From assembly GCF_964204645.1 (NCBI RefSeq), contig NC_134026.1, positions 22,152,650-22,216,649 on the forward strand: a DNA stretch of 64,000 nt, in the 5' to 3' direction. The notes beneath the pieces were generated by a model. That model was not told where the DNA came from. It did not search any database and saw nothing but the letters and a program-made list of their open reading frames with translations. The position numbers were made by a program, and so were the translations under genes. This DNA is from Tubulanus polymorphus. Lineage: Eukaryota > Nemertea > Palaeonemertea > Tubulaniformes > Tubulanidae. Positions 27,181 to 39,245 of the stretch are shown here, piece after piece (position 1 is the first letter of the stretch; each line of letters begins with the position of its first letter).

Positions 27181-30100
27181 TTCACTTTCCATTTTGGTTA
27201 ACGTTTCGTTATTTTTTCGTCGGACATGATGCAAAGAATTAGCAGATGACCAAGTCGTGCAAAAACAACAGAGGTCATTGTGATAAGGAAATAGGAAACA
27301 AACTAAAACCCCAAGGCCATTATTTATCCAAGGCCATTAATCTAGTAGAACCAGTCCCATGACTCGCTCTAAGGAAATTTATTAGATAGGATACTTTTTT
27401 GACGCCTTATAAAACGTTACCATTATGAAACCTAAACAATGTTAACCATTCAGCGTCATTTTACAAACGACAGCCGTAAATCGATGTGCAAAACGTCACA
27501 GGTCTATGTGTACACAAATAAGCTATCTGGCATAATATTATTGACATAGATGTAGAATGGCTTCCTTTGATTATATAATGACCTATATTTGAACGTCGAA
27601 ATGTTATATTGCATTGAATATCATAAGAAGACGTATTGTAATAGTAAAGGATGTATGATTATATCAGAAGCGGCAGGCATAAATAGAAATGATAAGTAAA
27701 TCGGATTATTCGGTTAAAGGGCGGATGTATACACGATTTGGAAGTCTGATAAAAAAGTCAGACCCTGACGTGGGCATGCCGGTGGAATGACGAAGCTATC
27801 TACGATGTGTGTAGGGCCGGCGTGAATTTCATCAGCGGCTACAAGCGGTCAATATGAAAATGTGTAAACATATTATTTCAATATTCAAACGTTTTAGAAA
27901 ATATGTTTGATATCAGGAGTATGCAGGTTTCGTGAGATTAGCAATTTATAACAGCATAGCTATCATATACGGCTCCGCGTCCTCTGATGGCATGTGTATT
28001 AGGTGACAACTCAATTCAATTCTTTATTGATCCTTATTACATTGAAATTTCGGGATAAAATTCCCAAATTCAATAAATACAAATTTTAAAATAAATTAAT
28101 ACAACATACATGACACACGGGTAATTCATACAGAACAACATAAGCATGTTATTTTAAATGACAATGTCTACTTCAACCCACCCAGACTCAAGACTCTAGG
28201 ATATCGATAGTCAGTAACCTGTCTGTGGTTTAGTTTCACAATCGGATATTTTCACAAACCACAGTCAGGAATGGGAAGGTCATTTTTGTATGAAATCTTC
28301 GTCAGCCAATTTGACTGACGAGTAATTTGCCTGGCATTTCATTGTCTCTTAAGATATCCGTCTAATTTTTGTTGTAATCGACGCACAACAGATTCGTAGT
28401 TTGTCTGATACCTATAACACCTCACCTGACGATCTTAATCCATGTGCAAATCGGCCGTAAAGTGAGAGTAAATTTCCGTAGAGTCAACAGCTGCCATTTT
28501 GAAAATTACTGGAGGTGCTGGCACCTGTGGACTGAGGCCAGGACAACAGCACAAACTAACAAAGCGAAACGACGAAATTGAAAAATATTAAGAAATCAAC
28601 ACTTATTCACATTTTTCTTTTACCAGAATTTATTATTTAAATATTAATTAAGGAAAACACGAAGATTTGAAATATAGGTTGGAAAACCATCAAAAATAAA
28701 AATTGTCGTTTCGTCTTGGAAGTTTTATATAAATCCTTGTAGGTCCCCTTGTCTTATCATGCCACATGTGCAATACAGAGAAATGGCGGCCAATGGCGAA
28801 ATTTGTGGAGAAATTAATTAATTTCTCAAAATAATGTTGATTAATCACTCGAAACATGCATAAAATTGGATTATTTCGAAAGGTACCTGTGTAAGTTTGT
28901 GAAATAAGCCATTAATTGTGGACTGAAGTGGATAGAAAGTATATTTTTGAAGTGTTACTTTTTTCAACCGTGCTTTGGCCCTTGTCATCCCTAACGTTGG
29001 TATAAGCCCATCCGATTATAAAAGCTTACCACCAACGATTAGGTAACTAACTAGGATATCGAGTGACAGCCAAACCCGTGGCCCGGGCCGGCTGGCTAGG
29101 CCACACGATATGCTCGAAGTCATGATGAAGCAGACATCAGAAGAGCTCGTTCTTCAACCATGGAGGCAATGAAGTTGCAGACCAGCTTAGAGGCATAAGT
29201 AAATGAAGTCGGTCGCAAGTTCGCGATCAATTATTGAGAATTTTCAATAAAAAAATTTAAACCACTACTAGAGTCGAAGACCCGCTGTATCAATCAAATT
29301 TTTTAAAACGTCGATTTCAAATTTGCAATTCCACATGAGCTTAGCCCAGAAATTATACATTTTTTTCGCAGGCGTCAAATAATTTTCTAAAATTAATTTT
29401 CTTGTTTCATATTTCTTCAACACTTTACTGAGAAACTCACCCCGAGTTGACCGGAGTGAGGAGTGAACTATCATTTTCCAAGTACATGTAGACCACGCGA
29501 ATCAAAATATATACGTATTTCTCTCAGATTTACGTCCTGGATCCACCCCAAAACTGGATGAATTGCCAGAATGTCAACCACAGCCTTGAAAGTACTGGCT
29601 TTCTGTCTGGCATTGTGGGAAGAAGAGACTGAGACGCTGGTTTTTACTAACCACGAGTTTCTCGAGCAATAACTTCCCCCCTGGTTGGGTATATGCAGAA
29701 AATTGATTCTAGATTCGTAACAGTGAAAGGGTTGGTTTTTTATCGTTAAATTGACTAATTTAGTAGGCATTGATAGACATACTAAAATTAAGTTCATACT
29801 TTCCCTAATTCGCGACAATTTCATGATTTATGCGTTGATACAAATATAAAACTTTGAAATGATTACGGTGTCTTGTCATCTCTCTGGATTTAGATTCCTG
29901 GTCAATTCTTCAAACGCCCACAAGAATCTTTATTTACGCGTTAGACGCAGTACTGGTGCGCATTCTTAGCATATTACTAGAACCCCTAAAGAAAAAAGAT
30001 AAAAACCTAACCTAATCTAATTTTGATAGTACACCGGGAACGTGAGGTCTACTGCACTGAGGATTCGACCTCGATTGAAACTCGATACCGACCATTGTAC

Positions 30101-30350
30101 ATTTTGATATGCCTGGCGCGGTAATTCCAGTGACGCACTGTTAAAATGGCGTGCTCTCCAACATACAACACGAAAAACCAAAGCCTCACTTCATTCCAAA
30201 TAACCCAGCTTCCCTTTACACTCCAGAAATCAGTATTTCAATTTTTGGTAAGTGTTTATAACATAGGTTAACATGGTGTAAATATATTTCATCTCAGATA
30301 TTGCGGGTAACCTGTCAGGGCGATCCCACGAGAAGCACGTGGTGACAGTC
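27181..30350. other. Gene-free region downstream of KNTC1
   Basis: AT-rich sequence with no reading frame resembling a known protein on either strand. The stretch around 28004-28130, beginning CAATTCAATTCTTTATTG, looks like the reversed 3' end of a retroelement, but no coding part is present. Otherwise I see nothing that can be supported. Confidence 0.4.
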
Positions 30351-30355
30351 TACTT

Positions 30356-30531
30356 GAATAGGAGAGAAAATCCTCCATTTTGTGAAATTTCTTGGATTTG
30401 AACATTGTCACCATGCCTACGCCACCCTGATTTAGTTGTTGAGACCCCACAAGAAAAATAACTTCATTTCGTAGGCGACAATGTAAAAATTCAAGATATT
30501 TCACAAAATGGAGGATTTTCTCTCTCATTCA
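30356..30531. mobile_element. Hairpin MITE-like element
   Basis: The left arm GAGAGAAAATCCTCCATTTT (from about 30360) returns inverted as AAAATGGAGGATTTTCTCTC (to about 30526). Arms are about 50 bp with a loop of about 65 bp, and the inner parts (GAACATTGTC and GACAATGT) also match. Foldback element without coding capacity. Confidence 0.75.
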
Positions 30532-30720
30532 ACTGAATTAAAGGAGGCTTTAATAGCAATCCTTCTAATTGGTACAGAACTGGAATATTATCTGATATTC
30601 AGTTGTTGTCCGCGATTTTTGGCATTCTGTTAAGACATAAATGAGGTATGTACCCCAAAAAGTAAGCAAAATATCCCAGAAAAACAGGTCTCATCAATTA
30701 ATAAATAGACATTAGCCAGT

Positions 30721-31070
30721 CAACAGCTGGTCCATCCTCCCCCGGCAGGGATTCGAACCTGATGGCATCGAGATTGCCACGGCACGAAACCCTGCCATAA
30801 TCGACCGTGTGCGCAGATACATGCGCTGTTCAGATGATGTGATTTTTAGCCAATCAGAAATCCCGTTTTATTTTAGCCCGGGTTTTCCCATTTATAGTTC
30901 TTCCTTGAAATTTGTCTCAACGATTATACAACGAGCAATCTGATTGGTGCCGCCAGTTTTCGTTCGGAAAGCTGCGCATGTCTGCCTACTGATGCAGGGG
31001 TTCGTGCCGTGGCTGAGTCTAGCGATGCCATCAGGTTCGAGTCCCTGCAGAGGGAGGAGGCAGCTGGTCA
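30721..31070. repeat. Two inverted tRNA-derived SINE fragments
   Basis: The plus-strand copy at about 30994-31070 has an A-box-like GTGGCTGAGTCTAG and a B-box-like GGTTCGAGTCC at tRNA-like spacing. A second copy at 30721-30797 lies in the opposite orientation (GGGATTCGAACC, then GGCACGAAACCCTGCC). Both carry the same flank CAGCTGGTC / GACCAGCTG. Neither folds into a complete tRNA as I read it, so I call them SINE-type RNA polymerase III fragments, not tRNA genes. Confidence 0.6.
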
Positions 31071-31137
31071 AGCAAGGCGAGTTGAAGAAACTTGAAGAGC
31101 CAGTGATTCCTGGATTGACCAACCAGGGTCGGATCCA

Positions 31138-31278
31138 GGGGCCCAGTTGCACAGTCGTGACTTAAGTCCAAAAGTGGTCTTAAATCTTAAGACTGGTCTT
31201 AACTTGTTAGATTGGCTATAGAACTAAGTTGGTCTTAGACTGGTCTTAAGTCTAAGGCATGACTATGCAACTGGCCCC
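31138..31278. mobile_element. Palindromic MITE with GGGGCCCAGTTGCA ends
   Basis: The element begins GGGGCCCAGTTGCACAGTC and ends GACTATGCAACTGGCCCC, an imperfect inverted repeat. The interior has nested inverted copies of GACTTAAG / CTTAAGTC and several GGTCTTA units. About 141 bp, no coding capacity. Confidence 0.8.
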
Positions 31279-32204
31279 AGGAATTTAGAATACAGGTGCC
31301 CAAACATCTAGAGCTGACATATGGTCATTCATCCAACTCTGATATTTCTAGACCATGGCTTTATTTTGCTGTGGTATTTTTCTGAAATGATTCTTTAAAG
31401 AATTTGAATTATTTTTTGTTTCCATGTAAATTCACACTTTTACGCAAATGTTTTCTTCATCAGTTTCAGAAACAGATAATATTTGTACTGTTCGAATGTA
31501 TCTTCATTACGTCATTCTTATTTATATTTCATGTTCAACTTTGGAGGCAAAACCTAACCGGTAGATAGAAAGTAGTTTCTTGGATTCGGCACAGGACATT
31601 AGGAATCACTGTTTACAATCACTGTTGACAATCAGACTTTCTTGGATTAAGTACAAGACATCAAGAATCACTTAATGGAAATTCAAGATAAGTTGCATTT
31701 ATCTCTTATTCATCAGTTGTTGATTTGATTTTAAGGGACCAGTTTTATAGTTTTTGTTATAAACCATGTTTTGAAATGAAATGATAGAAACCTGTTGCAT
31801 CTATCCAATTCATTCGAATATCTTTATATCGACGTGTAGGCCTATTTGGTGACTTTGATTAGTTCATGGTTGGGATTGTTATTTCAGTGATACACAAAAG
31901 TTTAAAGCGGGTTTACAGGTTTTCTAAATTGTTATTTCTGATAAACATGAAACTGGCCCCTAATGTCAATGATACAACTGTGATCAATCATGTTCCTTTG
32001 TCACAATCAGATCTTTATAAACAGTTAGCAATTCTCTAGATTAGGCTATACTGTGTAGATATCAGACTGATTGTACAGTTACAGATACCTGTAACACTGT
32101 GTGTAAATAGAAGAGTACAGATGACGTGATTGAACAGTGATTTGTTCTTTCATCTTCACTATTCCCATCCGTCTAACTAAAACATCGTAACATTTTAACT
32201 CACC

Positions 32205-32480
32205 TCGGGGTTTGGGGAGGTTGGGTAGGGTTGGAGGGAGGCAGGGGTATAGGGAGGGTGGGAGGGAAGGGGTGAGGGAGGGTGGGAGGGAAGGGGGAGG
32301 CAGGGTGGGAGGGACGGGGTTTGGGAGGGGGAGGGAAGGGGCTTGGGAGGCTGGGAGGGATAGAGGCTGGGAGGGATGGGGATGGAGGGCGGGAGTGGAG
32401 AAATTAGAGGGAGGGGGATATAGGGTTGGTGGTGGGCAGGAGAGGATGGGTTGTGGTTTGACTTTGGAGTGAGGGGTGAT
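32205..32480 (+). repeat. G-rich GGGAGG minisatellite
   Basis: About 275 bp dominated by irregular GGGAGG/GGGAAGG units on the plus strand, almost free of pyrimidines other than T. It has many G-runs at the spacing needed for G-quadruplexes. An open frame crosses it but encodes only Gly/Arg/Glu repeats and is a composition artefact. Confidence 0.85.
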
Positions 32481-33049
32481 GTTAGGTGGGTGGTAGTGTA
32501 TTTTTTTTTTCAGTGTTGAACTACAGGATATTTCAGAAAATGTGTCCCATCTTTTTATTTATTCTAAGATAGCAAAGGTGTTTTATACTGATTAATCCTG
32601 TTACGCATCGCCACACACGACAGGAACACGTCATGTTAAACTCATGCATACGACGAGCTGTATTAGTATAACCACTGGTTAAGTGGACTATTTCTTATAG
32701 TTTTACTGGTTTATAGCGCGTACGCCTTTATTGAGCCACGGGTTTGATCCCCAATGAGTGCACCTTATTTCACTGTCACTTCTCTTAATCGTTAATGGAT
32801 AATTGGTCCAGATTTTTAATGAGGACTTTTCAATTTTTAGGGCCATTATTCAAGGTGGTCACAAATGAGTAGTTTACTTTGATCAGAAACTGCTCCCGGA
32901 TTGCGATCATAATATAGCTTAATGAGCTATTCAATTATTGACGTATACTGCTTCTTTCTTTAGTGCTTCTTTAAATGTCATTGGAATACTGTTTGTAGTG
33001 AAAGTCAATAGAAATGTTGTGGAGGACTGCAGCCTGATGAAAAATTGTC
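32481..33049. other. Gene-free spacer
   Basis: No gene recognised. A poly-T tract follows directly after the G-rich minisatellite. The open frame beginning near 32938 runs into the dispersed repeat at 33050 and is not supported as a gene. Confidence 0.35.
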
Positions 33050-33250
33050 GTCGAGATGCAACCCAGTGGAATTTGCTCAGAATGCACCGAAATTCATCTA
33101 ATTTACCGTATCAAAATTTCGTGGGGGAGGACGCACAGACCCCACTTTCGGCGCTTTCGAACCTGCACCACTTGTTGATTGCGGCCGAGCCATTATTACA
33201 TCCCACAAACGCGTGTAGGTAGTGACCCAATATTCCATATTGTGCACTCC
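33050..33250 (+). repeat. Dispersed repeat, copy 1
   Basis: Segments GCTCAGAATGCACC, TTTCGTGGGGGAGGACG, CCCACAAACGCGTG and AGTGACCCAATATTCCAT recur in the same order in a second copy at about 44696-44873. Shared order with divergence shows a dispersed element. No intact protein is encoded. Confidence 0.7.
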
Positions 33251-33989
33251 TAATGTTCATCGTTGCTTCCTCTTTGGCAGCGGATTTGAAGACGTACTCT
33301 TCGTTTTTGAAGAAGAGTATGAAACTCATTAGAAGCAGCATGCGGCACACATGTATCATTATCTGAATATTGATATCATTATTAATTATTTATCTTTCAA
33401 AAAGATGGGTCCAGACATTTTCTGAAATAACCTGCACACAATTTATTGGTGGAACAATGATGACATGGATTGACTAACACACAGAGACTATTGTTCTATC
33501 ATATAAATCCTGCAATTTTCATTTCTGAATGGGATATTCTATTGACACCGGTATATACGTAAAGCTATGACTTCTTGTTTTCTAGACAGAATTTCAAGGG
33601 CTGTGAACTAATCACACTTAAGACAAATTTTACTGTAGTAAAAAGTCGTAGTGTAAAAAGTTTGAGATAGTTAAGAATCGTTAAATAGGTTTATTTCGCC
33701 ATTTTTCACGATCATATCAATTTCTGAAAGTTGTGCACGGTCAACATCCTCCACAGTTTAAAGTATTTTAGATTTTATCAATGCTTCAATTTGTCAGTTT
33801 ATAACCGTAGCTTAGACTTTGATCAATGCATCATTTTAGACTCCAATTAGTGAATTATTTATGACTTATCCGAGTGATGGGTGATAAGTCCTGATGGGTG
33901 ATAAGTCCGATTGCCCTTAATCAAAACATGCAACGCTCTATTTCATGTTGTGAGTGAACAACTTCTAAGTGATCCTTAGTTACCCTTAC

Positions 33990-34325
33990 AGGGCTGTGAA
34001 CCAAACTTTGACTGTTTGGTCACCAAACCAGGACTGTGAACCAAACTTTGACTCCTTGGTCACCAAACCAGGATCACCAAACTTTGATTCTTTGGTCACC
34101 AAACCAGGGCCACCAAACTTTGATTCTTTGGTCACCAAACCAGGGCCACCAAACTTTGACTTTTTGGTCTCCAAACCAGGGGCGTGAACCAAACCTTGAC
34201 TACTTGGTCACCAAACCAGGGCTGTGAACCAAACTTTGACTCTTTGGTCGCAAAAAAGGACTGTGAACCAAACATTGTCTCTATGGTCACCAAACCAGGG
34301 CTGTGAATCAAACCAAGGCCATGAA
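33990..34325 (+). repeat. Minisatellite of 36-40 bp units
   Basis: About eight units built from AACCAAACTTTGACT, then TTGGTCACCAAACCAGG, with a variable linker (GCTGTG or GGCCACC). Open frames occur on both strands only because the unit length is often a multiple of three. Confidence 0.9.
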
Positions 34326-34667
34326 AGAAAAGTTTTGTAGTTTATTTCTATTGCCTTCATGACTCAATGTTTGAAATGATCCAGGCCTATGTGGAACTAA
34401 TGACTATGTTGTTAATGAAAGATTCATCTGTATAAGTGCTGCTGCTACTACTGGTTTGATTGGCAACTGGGAGGGATTCTCTCGATCAACTGATGTATCT
34501 TGGTCACTGACGTTTTGCTGTTCGTCACTAAAATACATAAACTTGACCCCAGCCGGAACTGATGAATGCGCCAGTGAGAGGAAAAAAGAAAAGCCAATAT
34601 GAAAAAGAAAATATGAAGTCAACATGTGAGCTAATAGCCACAAAATGAAACAGCATGAAATGCTGAT

Positions 34668-34860
34668 AAAAAGAGTGGGGTTCGAGAGCAATTCGAAGGT
34701 TTAGTGTCCTGCACGCTTAGAGGGCGGGCAGGGGTCTATTCCTACCTCGACTCAAAAAAAAGAAAACTAAGAAAAAGAGTGGGGTCTGAGAGCAATTCGA
34801 AGGTTTAGTGTCCTGCACGCTCAAAGGGTGGGCAGGGGTCTATCCCTATCTCGACTCAAG
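34668..34860 (+). repeat. Tandem duplication of an unknown element
   Basis: Two copies about 105 bp apart share AGAGCAATTCGAAGGTTTAG, TGTCCTGCACGCT and GGCAGGGGTCTAT, ending CTCGACTCAA. They differ at several positions and are separated by an A-rich linker. Function unknown. Confidence 0.8.
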
Positions 34861-35558
34861 CACTTAAAGACAGAGAAAAAAGGGTAAAAATGGCAAATGA
34901 TGAAATATGGCCAGAGTTATATTTGTTCCACTGGGTTCAAGTTTAAACTTGAAAAGATGATCAAATTACAATCTAACGGATCGTTGATTACGTATCCATT
35001 TTGTAAACATATCAGCAGTTCATAAATCAAAATTAATAAATCTGAATGAATAGGATTCCATAAAACCACTTGCTCAAAGCCTCTAGTAGAGAGCAAAGGA
35101 ATGTCTAATCTGATTACATGTATCAACTGTCATTGGTCCACAATGGTTTCATAATGAACATGTTGAATTCGTGAAGCAACATAAATAGCCTCACTTGATT
35201 TGATCATTCTTGTCCTTGATTTGTGTTTGCCCTTCTCACAACTTTTTGTGAGTGTGGAGGTTTGGTTTGAGTTCATTTCCTCGGTTCGAGGGTTGTACCC
35301 TCCACACCTCCCTCCCTTACAACATTGTTAGTTGAGTTCCTTAGGTTTGGTTTGATAACTTGGAGATAAATTCCTCTACAACTCAAACTCACCGCAATCA
35401 GTTTACAGGCAACTGCTGCGACATGCTTGAAACTTTTGATGGGTTCTGGGAGGGTCGGGACGGGAGGTTAGGTGAGTTGAGATGTTACGGTATTTTCTCT
35501 ACTCTACAAATTTGAGATGTTACACGCTGCTCTGTTGTCACTGATTATTGTTTCTTTT

Positions 35559-38540
35559 TCTTTTTAGAATGAAATGCACGCGATGGAATTTACCGTATGA
35601 AAGTTAAGTACAAAATTAGTAATGAATTTCTCTATAGGTTTTGGAAATATATCGGAATTCATTGTTTTAGAGAACTGTGCTATATAAATTATTCAATCTG
35701 TTTATCTTTTCAGCAATTGATCACTCAAAGATCACAGCAGTTTGAGGTGAGTTTTTAATCATTTACGCCTTGATCAAAGTTGAAATAATTAAGGTCCTTA
35801 TGTTTTTCATACATTTTTACAGTGGACAGAGAGATGTAGGTTTTTGATATGGTTTAAAACTGCTCTTATTTCATGGCAACTCATGTACCTGGTATGCTTC
35901 TATACAACGTTTGTATTTCAGGTGCTAAAATGAAGCTGAACCTCAGTAAATCTGCAAACAGTTATCATTGCACTCTATGAATCATATTCAAATCAGAAGC
36001 GGTGAGTTTTATATCGATTTATTGCAGTAATTTGTGGTGATTTTATCAGTTATTAACTTTATTTATTATTTTTTTATTTTTTTTGGGTGCATCCCCAATC
36101 ATATCTACTCGGGGGTGGGGGGGGAATACTGTGGATAATATATGCTACAGTAATCAAAACAAGTTAAAAAAAGTAACTTTCAGAATAGCAGACACACATT
36201 ATGTGATATTCCTGTATTTCAATAATCACCTTTCTCTTTATAGAATGAAGTCCACACAGCACACTAGAATTTACAACTCAAAAGACCTGGTTCAAAGTAA
36301 AACTGAAAGCGGTAAGTTTCAATTTCAAACGGCTCTTTTTTCATAACAACTAAACTAATTTATAACATTTATACATTTGTTGGTGCCAAAATAAGTGAAC
36401 CCTTGACATAATATATGAATAGTAAACTTGGGAATTCACCGAACATTTGTCAATGATGTACATCGCTTTAGATCCTCACATTAACACAAGTACCAGTAAA
36501 TATCTCTGCATATATTCCAGTCTCTATACTTGCTGCTGTTGGACTGTAAATGTATATTATATAGTCTTTCCCTGATTATTGCTTTTTCTCTTATATCCAT
36601 CCAGTTCAATGCAAAAGTGAATTACTTATGAGATTACTTATGAAACACCCTGAAACTACGTTAATAAGGGAAGGTCAATTTGAAATTTGAAGTTAGAATT
36701 GAAATTATCAAGTTGAAAGTATGCAACTTTCGTATTTTAGAGTCCAAAATGAAGCTGACTTGTAGAGTGTGATGTTTACTGTGTGCTGATTTGTTAGGGT
36801 TTAAACATAAGTCAGATGTGGTGAGTTTTCTATCCATTTTTTGCAGTAATTTGTGGTGATTTATCAGTTATAAACTTTTTAATTTTCTGTGCAGTTTCAA
36901 TAGATTTACGTTTAAATCAAGTCAAGAAAATGGCAGGTTTTTTATCGGTCACTTTCAACTAAATGTTTTCAAAATGATTGCTAACGTTTTTATTTTAGAG
37001 GGCAGTCAATAGCTACCATCAGACCCCATTGAAATCTACATACACTCAACATATTGTGATAAACTGCTCAAAAACATGGTGGGTTTGTAGAATACAATAG
37101 AACACAAACAAGCTGCAGTTTCTTTTTCTTTCATCAATTATTATCTGGAATAATTTTCTCTTTCCAGAAGGCGATGCACCCAACACTAATTGGAGCTGGA
37201 AAAATTAGAAAATATTCACCTTCAGAGAATGAAGGAAGCTTGTTGCTATTATTGTTCAAAAGAAAAACTAAGTAATTTTCCCTATACATTTCAACCTGGT
37301 ACTAAACAACTGTATATTTCAATTATATATGTATTAATTTTTTTCAGGAAATCATCAGTGCTCTTAACTTTATGACATAATGGCTCTTGGAATGCTAGAA
37401 ATACTGCATGGTCAAACCGCAGATCATCTAGAGGTAGCTTACATCTTTTCGGTCGGAAATATGTATTTTCCTGTAGTAGAAAGTCATACCAAACACTCAC
37501 AATCCTGAGCTTGTGAACTCATCAGGTAAACACAAGTATGAAAAGGTTGGTTTTCTAATAGAATTAGCCCCAATTTCTGACTGCTATAATTTTGTAAATA
37601 CATATACCGGTATGTTGCTAATTCTTTTCATAGTATGATTTTGTTTCGCAGCATGAAATTTGTCGAATAGAACAGTTTGAAAGTTGATCAAAGACTGAAT
37701 AATGATATCGAATCATGTGGAACTATACGGTAACTTACAACTCTTTTTTCCGAGGTGCATGTATTTCATGAATGAAAACAATTCCCACTTGACTGTTAAT
37801 CCAATCAAACATTTTAAGTATAATATTTGCAGACGCATGTTTTCTCTCTATTTTAGAATGAAACGTGAAGCAATTATGCCATTTGACGAAGCCAGCCATC
37901 TACCTGGAGATTGATATGATGCCACTTATTTCAGAGATCTGCAATTTTAAAGTTAAAAGTCAAATGAATATTGTTTCCATAAAACAAATCCCCTGATACG
38001 TCTCACAAAGCTGTAACGTCATTTTTACTGATAGAATAGCCTGTACACGGACTCAGGCGTAGAGAATAGATGATGTAAACCCGCTTTATGCAAATTTGAA
38101 AGATTAAATGCATTACTTATTTATCAAGAATCAGAATCAAAATTACAAAGTAAATGAAGAAATAACTTGAACGACACAAAATAACAAAACCTCTCAACCT
38201 AAGCACTTAACACCCTTTGCTTTACTTTCTCAATTAACTTGTTCTTCCCCTGTTTTAGTTATTTCTTCACACATAAAGATGGTCTCTTAAGAGACTCCAA
38301 ACCGTGTCTTTGAATTTTTTTTAAATTTGTATGTAGTGGGTTTATAATCTTATTTCAATTTTTACTGATAATTGAAATGTAGTTAGTACCCCAGGACCCA
38401 GTTTCATTGGTCTGGGTACGTAAACTTTTATGCTATTTTGAATGGAAATATTTTGTATAATATTGTAGATTACTTGTTTTCTTATGGGACTTTACTTTGT
38501 ATGAACTGTTGTATGGTTTTATTTGAAATAAATATATATT
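35559..38540 (+). ncRNA. Candidate spliced noncoding transcript with repeated exon modules
   Basis: At least seven short exon-like blocks have good pyrimidine tracts plus AG and most have strong donors. Approximate blocks: 35569-35603, 35714-35743, 35922-36000, 36243-36310, 36741-36820, 37000-37078, 37348-37431, 37653-37728 and a last block from 37857 with AATAAA near 38527-38532. Reading frames are closed inside several blocks, so no single protein can be made. Blocks and intron starts are duplicated: exons contain AAAATGAAGCTGA twice, and introns contain GCAGTAATTTGTGGTGATTT twice (about 36023 and 36844). No C/D snoRNA boxes were found in the introns. It could instead be a decayed tandem repeat. 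Transcription is inferred only. Confidence 0.35.
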
Positions 38541-38573
38541 TTCACTGTTGTTCTAGTTGTGTTACAGACGCCA

Positions 38574-39245
38574 GCAGCTTATTAAACTCTGCGTCACACC
38601 ATGCTTATTAAACTCTGCGTCACACCATGATAAACCTATACATCCCATATTAGTGAAACGGACCATGTGGACCCGGTTTCACTAACATTTTAGAAACAGC
38701 AGTTTGTAAACTGATGTCCCACGGGTAGCATTTATGGATGCGAGGGTTTCAATCAGTTTACAAACAAGAACATACGTACATGTAATTAACTCCTAAATCA
38801 ATTAATTTCACGACTATCATATTAAGCAGTTTCACTATACCTTAGGTCTTACGTTATGTGCCTTAGGTTTAGTTAATAGGTGTCACTAAACCTATGACCC
38901 CTAAACTTAACCCCCAAATATCTTGTCTCTGATAAATAAACCAAATTTCAAATCGTCCAAACTACACAAATAACGATTTAGAGTCGGGTCTTATGTGTTT
39001 ATAGGTTTAGTGAAACCTATCATTTAAACTGATACACGTGTATGAGAACCATGTTACTTGAAATCGTCCGAACTACACAAATAACGATTTAGTCGGAGTT
39101 GGGTCTTATGTTTATAAGTCTAGGTTTAGTGAAAACTAAATATCTCGGCTCTGCTGATAAATTGACCAATTTGTATATGTGTCACTAAACCTAAGACCCA
39201 TTAGGAGGTCTTAGGTTTAGTGACGCCCTCAAATTAGGTACATGT
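38574..39245. repeat. Composite repeat region built on TAGGTTTAGTGA units
   Basis: A 28-bp tandem pair containing TTATTAAACTCTGCGTCAC opens the region. It then holds an inverted pair of GTTTGTAAACTGA / TCAGTTTACAAAC, two roughly 115-bp tandem copies beginning AAATCGTCC (about 38950 and 39060), and a palindrome made of TCACTAAACCTAAGACC and GGTCTTAGGTTTAGTGA near 39182-39225. No coding capacity. Confidence 0.75.

Noticed and set aside
30994-31070. Possible tRNA gene
   Set aside because: A- and B-box-like elements are present but no complete cloverleaf with an acceptor stem was found, and an inverted copy with shared non-tRNA flank indicates a SINE.
32212-32472. Gly/Arg-rich open frame
   Set aside because: Produced by the GGGAGG minisatellite, which has few stop codons in any frame.
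33969-34227. Open frames with repeated NFDSLVTKPG units on both strands
   Set aside because: Created by the 36-40 bp minisatellite; units shift frame and no start context or flanking gene supports translation.
36001-37860. C/D box snoRNAs in introns of the exon-like array
   Set aside because: TGATGA-like strings were looked for with a paired CTGA; only imperfect single boxes (such as ATGATGT near 36453) were found.
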